A stretch of 14,759 nt of DNA, from positions 1-14,759 of the forward strand of contig JAABTE010000029.1 of NCBI GenBank assembly GCA_011390035.1, read 5' to 3'. Under the pieces are notes generated by a model. It was not told the origin of the DNA. It worked only from the letters and a program-made list of their open reading frames with translations, and did no database searches. The first letter of the stretch is position 1; the number at the start of each line of letters is the position of its first letter. This DNA comes from Desulfobacteraceae bacterium (GTDB lineage Bacteria; Desulfobacterota; Desulfobacteria; Desulfobacterales; JAABSP01). Below are positions 1 to 6,754 of this stretch, one piece after another. The position numbers were made by a program, and so were the translations under genes.

Positions 1-847
1 GGGAGTCCGGAAACCGGTCGGCGATCACCGCCTTCAGATCCGGCATGAACCGGAAGGTGCCCAGGCTGATCCAGGCTACAGCGGCCGGGTCCACCGCGTC
101 GAAGAGCCGGTCGATCACCTTCCGGTAGTCTTCCTCGCACCCCTCGTACAGCAGGATCGGGTCAAAATGAAAGGCCAGCCGGTATCCCCACCCCTGAACC
201 CGTGCCGCCGCGGCCAGCCGGGCAGACAGGGACGCCGTCCGCCGCTCCTGGGTCCGGATCATGGCCGGGGTGTTGAGGGACCAGGCAAGGATCGTTCGCC
301 CCCTGTGATCCAGCCCCTCCAGCCGGTCCACCGCCGTGGTCTTGGTTTTCAGCTCCAAAGCGGCCCGGTCCTGCCGGCCGAACCGCTCCACCAGCAGGGG
401 GGTAAGATCGGTCCAGGGCTCCCAGATCAGGCTGTCGGTGAACTCCCCCGTGCCGATCCGGCGGAAGGTTCCCGACGCCAGGGCCGCTTCCAGTTGCGCC
501 CAAAGGTCCGCGTGGTTTACGAAGAACTGGAGTACCGGGGGATGAAAGTAGGACTGGAGGATGCAGTAGGAGCAGTCGAGTACGCAGTAGGCGCCGATGT
601 GCAGGATGCCGTAGTCGCAGCAGGTGTAGTGCTGGGTGCCGGGGCACTTGCGGATGAAGGGCCCCCGATTGGCCGTCAGGAACAGTATGCGCTTGCCCGC
701 CCCCCGGGGGTCCGCAGCTCCGGCCACCGCGTCGTAAACGGCCCGGGCATCCGAAACCGTCTCCGCCGGGGCTCCCACCCGGCGGATAATATCCGCGGCC
801 ACGGGGTTTCCGGCCACCCGATCATCCAGAAAGATCCGTGAAATCAA
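1..847 (-). CDS. Spore-photoproduct-lyase-like radical SAM protein (partial, C-terminus outside window)
   Basis: I translated this frame by hand from the minus strand; 282 codons are visible and the end lies beyond base 1. Residues 88-95 read CVLDCSYC, the Cx3Cx2C motif that binds the radical-SAM [4Fe-4S] cluster. A further group of cysteines sits just upstream (C68, C76, C77). Downstream come blocks typical of the SPL family: GTGEFTDSL (about 132-140), ELKTKT, a WSLNT segment, FHFDP and WISLGTFRF. True lyases repair the thymine-dimer spore photoproduct, and the Bacillus enzyme uses a cysteine about 50 residues after the cluster motif as H donor. No cysteine is present in that region here, so the function is probably different. 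The start is taken as TTG at 847. It is preceded by GGAG at a 10-nt spacing, and no ATG or GTG lies upstream in frame near it. The gene follows the cytidylate-kinase-like gene by 55 bp. Confidence 0.85.
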   Translation of the reverse strand, partial: MISRIFLDDRVAGNPVAADIIRRVGAPAETVSDARAVYDAVAGAADPRGAGKRILFLTANRGPFIRKCPGTQHYTCCDYGILHIGAYCVLDCSYCILQSYFHPPVLQFFVNHADLWAQLEAALASGTFRRIGTGEFTDSLIWEPWTDLTPLLVERFGRQDRAALELKTKTTAVDRLEGLDHRGRTILAWSLNTPAMIRTQERRTASLSARLAAAARVQGWGYRLAFHFDPILLYEGCEEDYRKVIDRLFDAVDPAAVAWISLGTFRFMPDLKAVIADRFPDS

Positions 848-856
848 CGCATTCTC

Positions 857-878
857 GCTCCGCCCCGAGGGGCGGAGC
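857..878 (-). promoter_or_regulatory. Perfect GC-rich hairpin covering the SPL-like gene's ribosome binding site
   Basis: GCTCCGCCCC and GGGGCGGAGC form a perfect 10-bp inverted repeat with a 2-nt centre (in practice a tetraloop). On the minus-strand transcript the 3' arm contains GGAG, the only Shine-Dalgarno-like sequence for the TTG start at 847. It is not followed by a T run, so it is not a standard intrinsic terminator. It may limit translation of the SPL-like gene or stabilise the upstream mRNA; that role is inferred. Confidence 0.5.
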
Positions 879-902
879 CATCCGCCTGGAACCGTCGGGG
901 CA

Positions 903-1514
903 TCAGCCCCGGATCATCTTGCACGCCAGGTGGCAGGCGCTTTCCAGATCCACCCGGCTCATGTTCAGCACCAGGTGGTACAGGTCGGGCTTTTCGTAAT
1001 CCTCTTTCCCGAACTTGCGGTAGAGGCTGGCCCGGCGCTTGTCGTCTATCGTCACGGCCTGGGTGGCCTGCTTGCGGTTCATGTTGTAGTGTTCTTCCAT
1101 GAACCGGATGCGATCCTCCAGGCCGCTTACCAGCAGCAGGTGAATGGCGCCGGAAAAGTTCTGCAGGATGTACTGCCCGCCCCGGCCGATGATGACGGCG
1201 TTGCCCCCCTCGGCGATCTTGGTGATCACCTTGTGGAGCATGTCCACATAGATTTCCTCGTCTATGTAGCCCCGCTCGTTGCTCAGGATGCGGTCCACCA
1301 GGCTTTTGGAGACCAGGCCTGAAACGAACCGCTGGAAGGCCGAGCCCGCCTCCTTTTCGATGGATTCCACCCAGGTCCGGGAGACCTTGGCCTTGGTGGC
1401 CACCATCTGGATCAGTTCATTGTCCACGAAGCTGTAGCCCAGCTCCTTTGCGATCATCTTGCCCAGGGTCCGGCCGCCGGCCCCGAATTGTCTGGAGATC
1501 GTTATCACCGCCAT
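903..1514 (-). CDS. Cytidylate-kinase-like family protein
   Basis: This 203-residue protein opens with MAVITISRQFGAGGRTLGK, the modified P-loop (about G11-K19) typical of the cytidylate kinase-like (Cytidylate_kin2) group rather than of housekeeping Cmk. An IIGRGGQYIL segment at 108-117 and a VSGLEDRIRFM segment at 129-139 match the usual core of the family, and a DDKRRASLYRKFG segment (157-169) supplies lid-type basic residues. Family members are P-loop NMP-kinase folds whose substrate is generally not proven, so CMP phosphorylation should not be assumed. The ATG start has AAGGAGG eight bases upstream. The protein looks complete and cytosolic. The gene stands 119 bp after the DUF294 gene and 55 bp before the SPL-like gene, with which it may be cotranscribed. 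Confidence 0.85.
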   Translation of the reverse strand: MAVITISRQFGAGGRTLGKMIAKELGYSFVDNELIQMVATKAKVSRTWVESIEKEAGSAFQRFVSGLVSKSLVDRILSNERGYIDEEIYVDMLHKVITKIAEGGNAVIIGRGGQYILQNFSGAIHLLLVSGLEDRIRFMEEHYNMNRKQATQAVTIDDKRRASLYRKFGKEDYEKPDLYHLVLNMSRVDLESACHLACKMIRG

Positions 1515-1633
1515 CCCAAATGCCTCCTTTTCCAGGTTAGACGCTAATCGATTGAGTTTTAAATGATTTCAGGCGCAAGCACCGCCGTCATCCGGATGGA
1601 AGTCGGAACGTCGAGCCATCATGGAAGTGTATA

Positions 1634-3964
1634 TCAGATTATGCCAATGAAATCAAAATTTAATTTAGATTGAAATTTCTCGATTCGCTTGAAGATCTCC
1701 TTGAGCATGGTCTGCTCGATGTTGGACAGCGACTTGGGGTTGATGTAGTTGTCCGGCGGCGCCTTTTCCTCCAGGGCGGCGGTCACCTGGCGCATGAAGC
1801 GCACCTGCAGCAGAAAGCCGTAGCCCTGCTGCATCTCGTTGTACTCCTCCCAGGTGAGCGCGTTGCGGATGTACAACTGGTGGAGCCGCTCCAGGGTGTT
1901 GGTCTCGGCGATGGCGTTGTTCAGGGCGTAGATCCGGGCCATGTCCACGATGGGCTGCATGGCGCTTTTTATGTCCAGCTTGTTGCGGTGTTCGCCCTTG
2001 GATTCCACCACGAAATTCCGGAAAAAGCCCAGGGGCGGCTTAAAGTGCAGGGCGTTTTCCGTCATGTGGCGGAAAAAGCCGGACCAGCCCTTCAGCGAGC
2101 CGAAAAGATACTGGCGCAGGTTGTCCACCAGGGCCCCGTCGCCGTGGCCGAGGCGGAAGTCGAAGAAGATGGATGCCTGGAGCAGGTCCTCGGCCTCGGC
2201 GGTGTGTATCCATCCGCTGAAGTAGTGCTTCCAGGCCGAAAGGGGCTGGCACCACTGGGGGTTCTGGGCCATGATGCCGCCCTCGCAGTAGGCGTAGCCC
2301 ACCTGGTCCAGCCAGCCGCACACCTTTTTTCCCATGGCCAGAAAATACTCCCGGACGGCCTCGTGGCGCTGTTCCGGCACATCCTCGTAAACGATGGCGT
2401 TGTCCTGGTCGGTTTTTAAAGTCTGCTCCCGCCGGCCCTCGCTGCCCAGGATCATGAAGGCGAAGCGGGCCGGCGGGGCCCCCATCTCCCGGATGGCCCG
2501 GGTCGCCAGCTTTGTCAGGATGGTGTCGGAGATGGCGGTGATGAAGCGGGTGACGTTGTCGGCCTTGGCGCCGCTCTGGATCAGGCTCTGGATCAGCTCC
2601 GGCATCTGCCGGTGCTTTTCAATGATGGTCTCGAGGCTGTCGGCCTCGGTCAACTCCCGCACCAGGAAGAAGGGGGACTTGCCCTGGGCTGTCAAAAGGT
2701 CCCGGTTGCTCACCACGCCCACCACCTTGCCGTCGGTGTCGGCCACGGCCAGGTGCTTTACGTTCTCCTGCATCATGACCATCAGGGTCTCGAAGATCTG
2801 TGCCTGGGCCGGGATGGTCTTTAAAGGGCTGGACATGATGTCGGCCACCGGCTTGTCGATGCCGTATCCCTGGGCGATCACCTTGCGCCGCAGGTCGTTG
2901 TCGGTGACGATGCCCGCAAACCCGCCGTCGGCGTCGGTCACGAGGATGGAGCTGCACCGGCGACGGCTCATCGCGGCGGCGGCCTGCTGGATGGGGGTCT
3001 GCCGGTCGCAGGTTACCAGATTGGCGTTGTAGAAGCTTGAGACCGGCCGGTTGAAGAAATGGAGGGCTTCCTCGTGGGGCCGCATCGACTGGGCGATGAT
3101 CTGGGCGTAGGTCCTATCCATCATCCGCTTTCCGAAGGTGTCGGAAAAAAAGCCGGCGAAATCCGAATTCCGGCCGCACAGATCGAGAAAATCGGCCGTG
3201 GGGAACTGGTAAAAGTCGGTCTCCTCGATGGTCTTTAAGGTTCGCACCGCCAGGCCCTCGTTCATCAGGATGCTGATGCCCCCGTAAAGATCCCCCTCGC
3301 TTATGACCGCCCGGAGGGTCTTTTTGTCCTTTTCCTCATAGTAGCGCTCCGCGGCGCCCTTGATCACGATATGCAGGTGATCCAGCTTCGATCTGCCCTG
3401 GGCGAACAGCACGATATCGGCGGGATGGCGGACCCGCTGGAGCTGGAGGGCCACCGCCTCCAGCTCCTCTTGGGGCAGAAAGGAGAAGGGGGTGACGCCG
3501 GACATAAAGCGAATGGCCTGGTTGGCGGCGATGATGGCGGCATAGGACTCATCTTCCATCTGATTCTGGAATATGTCCATAAAAAACTGTCGGAAGCTCC
3601 GGTGGCGGTCGCACAGCCCCCGGAAGACCTCCGCGGGAAGGCCGACCAGGGTCGAGTCCCGGTCCACCGCCACCGTTCGCACGGAATAGGCGCTGTTGAC
3701 CAGAATGGATATCCCCCCGAAGATCTCCCCGGCCTCCAGCAGGCGCTCCTGCGTGCGCTGGCCGTCCCGATCGTAGTAAAGGCGCAGGGCGCCTTCCCGG
3801 ATCACCCACACGTTGTCGATGCGGGTGCGGCCCTGAACGGAGATGATGGCCCCGCCGGACTGGGTGATGACAAAGGCCCGTTCCGCCGCCGGCGCCCGCT
3901 CCTTTGCGGTCAGCTCGGAAAAGGGCGGCGTTTGGGCCAGAAAGCGGGAAACATCGATACTCAT
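1634..3964 (-). CDS. cNMP-cNMP-CBS-CBS-DUF294 nucleotidyltransferase-like regulatory protein
   Basis: This 776-residue protein has two cyclic-nucleotide-binding-like domains (about 5-135 and 155-280), a CBS pair (about 310-430), a DUF294 nucleotidyltransferase-like domain (about 455-595) and the DUF294 C-terminal helical domain (about 630-770). The transferase block GSEGRREQTLKTDQDNAIVY at 507-526 keeps the GS motif and the D-x-D metal pair (D519, D521), as in GlnD-like enzymes. Both cNMP domains carry a GGISIL-N---VRT loop. The Arg of the phosphate cassette is kept, but the usual GE is GG, so cAMP binding is doubtful. CBS pairs commonly sense adenine nucleotides. The target of the transferase-like domain is unknown. 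The gene lies 52 bp after the sensor-exonuclease gene, a pairing often seen beside acs and symporter genes. The ATG chosen has AAGGAGG 12 nt upstream, a long spacing, and no better start is visible. Confidence 0.88.
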   Translation of the reverse strand: MSIDVSRFLAQTPPFSELTAKERAPAAERAFVITQSGGAIISVQGRTRIDNVWVIREGALRLYYDRDGQRTQERLLEAGEIFGGISILVNSAYSVRTVAVDRDSTLVGLPAEVFRGLCDRHRSFRQFFMDIFQNQMEDESYAAIIAANQAIRFMSGVTPFSFLPQEELEAVALQLQRVRHPADIVLFAQGRSKLDHLHIVIKGAAERYYEEKDKKTLRAVISEGDLYGGISILMNEGLAVRTLKTIEETDFYQFPTADFLDLCGRNSDFAGFFSDTFGKRMMDRTYAQIIAQSMRPHEEALHFFNRPVSSFYNANLVTCDRQTPIQQAAAAMSRRRCSSILVTDADGGFAGIVTDNDLRRKVIAQGYGIDKPVADIMSSPLKTIPAQAQIFETLMVMMQENVKHLAVADTDGKVVGVVSNRDLLTAQGKSPFFLVRELTEADSLETIIEKHRQMPELIQSLIQSGAKADNVTRFITAISDTILTKLATRAIREMGAPPARFAFMILGSEGRREQTLKTDQDNAIVYEDVPEQRHEAVREYFLAMGKKVCGWLDQVGYAYCEGGIMAQNPQWCQPLSAWKHYFSGWIHTAEAEDLLQASIFFDFRLGHGDGALVDNLRQYLFGSLKGWSGFFRHMTENALHFKPPLGFFRNFVVESKGEHRNKLDIKSAMQPIVDMARIYALNNAIAETNTLERLHQLYIRNALTWEEYNEMQQGYGFLLQVRFMRQVTAALEEKAPPDNYINPKSLSNIEQTMLKEIFKRIEKFQSKLNFDFIGII

Positions 3965-4016
3965 GGGCGTAATGGACCTCCTTGATCCGGCTTTTCGATC
4001 CGGACGCGGTTGCGCG

Positions 4017-6179
4017 TCAGTACTTGAGTCGGGCGTAATAGGTCTTTCTGGAGGCGGCCACCGCCTCCCGGAGGGTGCGGATGCCCGCCTTTTCCAGCAG
4101 GGGCAGCAGCCGCAGGAAGACCTCTCCGGCGCAGATGGCGTCCCCGAGGGCCGTGTGCCGGCCGATGATCCGGATGCCCAGCCGCTCGGCTATGGACTCC
4201 AGGGTGTGCTTCCGCTGGGCCGGATGGACCACCGCCGACAGCAGCAGGGTGTCAAGCACCGGGTTGATGAAGCGCGTGCCGGCCAGGGCCTCTTTCACCT
4301 GGAACATGCGCATGTCGAAGGCGACATTGTGGCCCACCAGCACGGTCTCTTCGGCGAATTTGGCGAACAGGGGCAGCACCTTGTGGATGGCGGGCTTGTT
4401 TTTCAGCATCTCCGGCTGAATGCCGTGGATCTTCACCGATTCGTAGGGCACCTCCCGCAGGGGGTCCACCAGTTGGTCAAAGCTCTCCCGCCGCAGCAGC
4501 CGGCCGTTTACGATGCGCACGGCGCCGATGGAGATGATCTCGTCGGTCTCCGGGCTCAGGCCGGTGGTTTCGGTGTCAAAGACCGTGTAGGTCAGCTCCT
4601 TCAAGGGCCGTTGATCCAGCTCCGGCGTCTGGCCCGGCTGGTTGAACAGGTCGAAGTCGAAGAATTCGGGCCGGCTGTCCGGACGGATGCGCATGGAGGG
4701 CTGGCTCGGGCCGCAGTCCTTGCTCACCAGGGGCAGGAAGAACCGGAGGGAGGGCCGCTTTTCGGCGCCCTCGCAGGCGGCGCACCAGATCTGGGCGTCG
4801 TGGTGGGCCATCACCTCCCGGAGGGAAAGGCCGATGCCCTCGTTTTCCAGCAGCAGGGGCTGGGCCTCCCATCGCCGCAGGGTCTCGATGGACAGGGAGC
4901 GGCCCTCCCAGGAGATGTCGATCTGAACGTAGCGGGGCTTTTTTTCAAACCGGCACTCGAAGCTCCTGTGGCCCGTCTCCCTGCTCAGATGGTCCAGCAC
5001 ATACAGCACAGACAGGATAATGGCATAGCTGTCCACCTTTGTCCAGCACGGCTCTTTCATGGGCTTGAGCCTGAGGTTGAGCTTTAGCTTCTCTTCGGCC
5101 TTGCGCCGGATGGTTTCGAACAGATCGGCCACGGGCATGGCCACCACGGGCCAGTGCATGCGCATGTGGCGCTCGTATTCCGCCGCGGTCTCGTTGGCCA
5201 CCCCGCCCAGTCGCAGGGCCTCCTCATGGATGATCCGCTGGAGATGGGAGCGCTTTTCCGGCGCCATGTCCGGGTATTCCACGATAGCCTCGATGCCCGA
5301 GCGGATGCCGGCCAGGGAGGCCCGGATGCGGCGCAGCAGGGTCTGGAGAAGGTAGTCCAGCCGGCGCTCGGTCTCGATGCTGTCTGTGATGTCGTATAAT
5401 ATAAGGATGAAGCCGCCCACCTGGTCCGGCTGGTCCCGATTGAGAATGGGCACCGTTTCGGCCCGCAACAGCCGGCCGTCCGGCGCCACCACGGCGAAAT
5501 AGGCGGCCACGTTGCGCTCCTGGCGGGCGAACTTTTCGGCGATCTCGTCCAGGGCGTGCAGGATCAGGTTTTCGTCGATGACGCTGAAAATGGACCGGCC
5601 CAGGCCGATGAACCGGCTGGACGGATCTCCCCCGCCGGCCTGGCCGTCGGGGCCCAGGAAGTTGCGGGCCTGCTTGTTGTAAAAAAGGATGCGGCCGTCC
5701 GCGTTGCAGATCAGCACGCCCTCGGGCAGCTCGGACATGAAGGAGGCCAGCAGGTTTTTCTCCTCCTCGGAATCGGCCCGGGCCGCCTGGATCTTCTGGC
5801 CGATGTTCTTCCGAAGGGCTTCGAAGGCCTCGGCCCCCTCGTTGATGATGGCCGCCAGCCGCGAGATATCCCGGCTCCCCTCGGTTTTCACCCGGTGGGA
5901 CGGATTGACCGAATGGATCACCCGCACCTCCTCGGCAAGCCTGCTCACCGGGATGATGTAGTTGTGGAAGATGCCGTCCAGTGCGAATACGAAGCCTGTG
6001 AGCAGCAGGAATATGGCGATGAAGATGTAGGCGAAGTGGTGCTTGAAGAGGTCGATGAGCAGCCGCTCTTCATCCGGCGTCAACTGCCGCCAGAAGAAAA
6101 CGGTGAGGATGGAGATGAAAAGGCCCGTCAGGCCGATGGAGACGCCTGCGAACCACCAGAATTTGTTCTTGGGGATCAT
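4017..6179 (-). CDS. Membrane PAS sensor with degenerate histidine-kinase core fused to DnaQ-type 3'-5' exonuclease
   Basis: This 720-residue protein has two membrane spans (about 7-30 and 48-70) with only a short external loop. These are followed by a HAMP-like linker (75-120), a coiled segment, a PAS domain (about 145-265), a kinase-like region (270-485) and a C-terminal exonuclease domain (530-695). Exonuclease motifs are intact: FDTETTG (D535, E537), HNVAFD (D622), an LDT at 642 and HTALGD (H675, D680), the DEDDh arrangement of the DNA polymerase III epsilon family. In the kinase-like region, RRIRASLAGI at 283-292 aligns with the HELRTPL-type dimerisation motif but has Arg at the phosphoacceptor His. 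The ATP lid is reduced to EGIGLSL (447-453). It therefore looks like a pseudokinase gating a nuclease. It starts 11 bp after the response regulator stop, with a G-rich ribosome site only. The nucleic acid substrate is unknown. Confidence 0.87.
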   Translation of the reverse strand: MIPKNKFWWFAGVSIGLTGLFISILTVFFWRQLTPDEERLLIDLFKHHFAYIFIAIFLLLTGFVFALDGIFHNYIIPVSRLAEEVRVIHSVNPSHRVKTEGSRDISRLAAIINEGAEAFEALRKNIGQKIQAARADSEEEKNLLASFMSELPEGVLICNADGRILFYNKQARNFLGPDGQAGGGDPSSRFIGLGRSIFSVIDENLILHALDEIAEKFARQERNVAAYFAVVAPDGRLLRAETVPILNRDQPDQVGGFILILYDITDSIETERRLDYLLQTLLRRIRASLAGIRSGIEAIVEYPDMAPEKRSHLQRIIHEEALRLGGVANETAAEYERHMRMHWPVVAMPVADLFETIRRKAEEKLKLNLRLKPMKEPCWTKVDSYAIILSVLYVLDHLSRETGHRSFECRFEKKPRYVQIDISWEGRSLSIETLRRWEAQPLLLENEGIGLSLREVMAHHDAQIWCAACEGAEKRPSLRFFLPLVSKDCGPSQPSMRIRPDSRPEFFDFDLFNQPGQTPELDQRPLKELTYTVFDTETTGLSPETDEIISIGAVRIVNGRLLRRESFDQLVDPLREVPYESVKIHGIQPEMLKNKPAIHKVLPLFAKFAEETVLVGHNVAFDMRMFQVKEALAGTRFINPVLDTLLLSAVVHPAQRKHTLESIAERLGIRIIGRHTALGDAICAGEVFLRLLPLLEKAGIRTLREAVAASRKTYYARLKY

Positions 6180-6190
6180 CTGCCCCCCCG

Positions 6191-6556
6191 TCAGGTCAGC
6201 AGCCTTCGGGCGCGGGCTACAACGTCCGCGTTGGAAAAGGGCTTTACGATGTAGTCGTCCGCGCCCAACGAGAGGCCCTTGGCCATATCCATGTCCTGGC
6301 CCATGGCGGTGAGAAAGAGGATGCGGATACTGTCGCCGCCGGCCAGGTCCCGGATGCGCTGGCAGGTCTCGAACCCGTCGATGCCCGGCAGCATGATGTC
6401 CAGCAGCACCAGGTCGGGGGGCTGTTCCGCGGCGGCGGCCACCGCCTCCTCGCCCGACGTGGCCACCCGGACCGCGTAGCCCTTTTGTTCCATCAGAAAC
6501 TGCAGCGGCACCACGATGTTCGGCTCATCGTCCACGATCAGGATGTTATGCGGCAT
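6191..6556 (-). CDS. Single-domain response regulator (receiver only)
   Basis: This 121-residue protein consists of one CheY/PhoB-type receiver and nothing else. The acidic pair D9-D10, phosphoacceptor D53 in LLDIMLPG, switch T83 and K105 in the VKPF motif are all present, so it should be phosphorylatable. It has no DNA-binding or enzymatic output domain and must act by protein contact. The ATG is preceded by an AAGGAAGGA ribosome site. The gene sits 91 bp after the small membrane peptide gene, with a hairpin between them, and 11 bp before the pseudokinase-exonuclease gene. That neighbour lacks the His expected of a cognate kinase, so the phosphodonor is probably encoded elsewhere or is a small molecule such as acetyl phosphate; this last point is speculation. 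Confidence 0.93.
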   Translation of the reverse strand: MPHNILIVDDEPNIVVPLQFLMEQKGYAVRVATSGEEAVAAAAEQPPDLVLLDIMLPGIDGFETCQRIRDLAGGDSIRILFLTAMGQDMDMAKGLSLGADDYIVKPFSNADVVARARRLLT

Positions 6557-6589
6557 GGTCCTTCCTTTCGCATCGGCCGGAGACAGAAA

Positions 6590-6624
6590 TCCCGCCGGCC
6601 CGGATGGGAATGGGACCGGCGGGA
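6590..6624 (-). terminator. Candidate attenuator or terminator between the micro-ORF and the response regulator
   Basis: TCCCGCCGG and CCGGCGGGA form a 9-bp inverted repeat around a 17-nt loop, which can add two further C-G pairs after one mismatch. In the minus-strand transcript the stem is followed by ATTTCTGTCT, which is T-rich but not a clean U tract. It lies 23 bp after the micro-ORF stop and 33 bp before the response regulator. It could set a step-down between the transport and signalling genes. Confidence 0.4.
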
Positions 6625-6647
6625 CAAGTGTCAGCGATTAGGGTTGA

Positions 6648-6734
6648 TTATCCCCACATGCCCCAGCCGAAAGAGGCCGTGAAGAGAATGGCGAATGTAA
6701 CGAGTCCGATCACCCAGAAGTCTTCCTGTTTCAT
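6648..6734 (-). CDS. 28-residue single-span membrane peptide, likely symporter accessory protein
   Basis: This is a small ORF of 28 codons plus TAA, beginning MKQEDFWVIGLV and ending GWGMWG. Residues 6-27 form one hydrophobic, Phe- and Trp-rich span with a short charged N-terminus (K2, E4, D5). Its start is exceptionally well supported: AGGAGGTG lies 6 nt upstream of the ATG. It begins 20 bp after the symporter stop, so the two are almost certainly cotranscribed and coupled. Many sodium:solute symporter genes have a small membrane partner next to them (for example DUF485 proteins beside ActP), and short symporter accessory peptides are known in related bacteria. This one is much shorter than DUF485 and is placed in that role by position and topology only. 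Confidence 0.75.
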   Translation of the reverse strand: MKQEDFWVIGLVTFAILFTASFGWGMWG

Positions 6735-6754
6735 GCGATCCACCTCCTATGGAT

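Noticed and set aside
162..841. Frames on both strands at the left edge that look open
   Set aside because: They are alternative frames of the SPL-like radical SAM gene, whose conserved motifs fix the true minus-strand frame. Their products are Arg/Pro/Gly-rich and unlike known proteins.
1515..1633. Promoter for the cytidylate-kinase-like gene
   Set aside because: TTGCGC is followed 17 bp later only by TCAATC, a poor -10 box, and other pairings were no better. I could not support a promoter, so cotranscription with the DUF294 gene or an unrecognised promoter remain open.
3981..4000. GATCCGG repeated on either side of CTTTTC upstream of the DUF294 gene
   Set aside because: It is a short direct repeat, not an inverted one, and two 7-bp copies are not enough to suggest a regulatory site.
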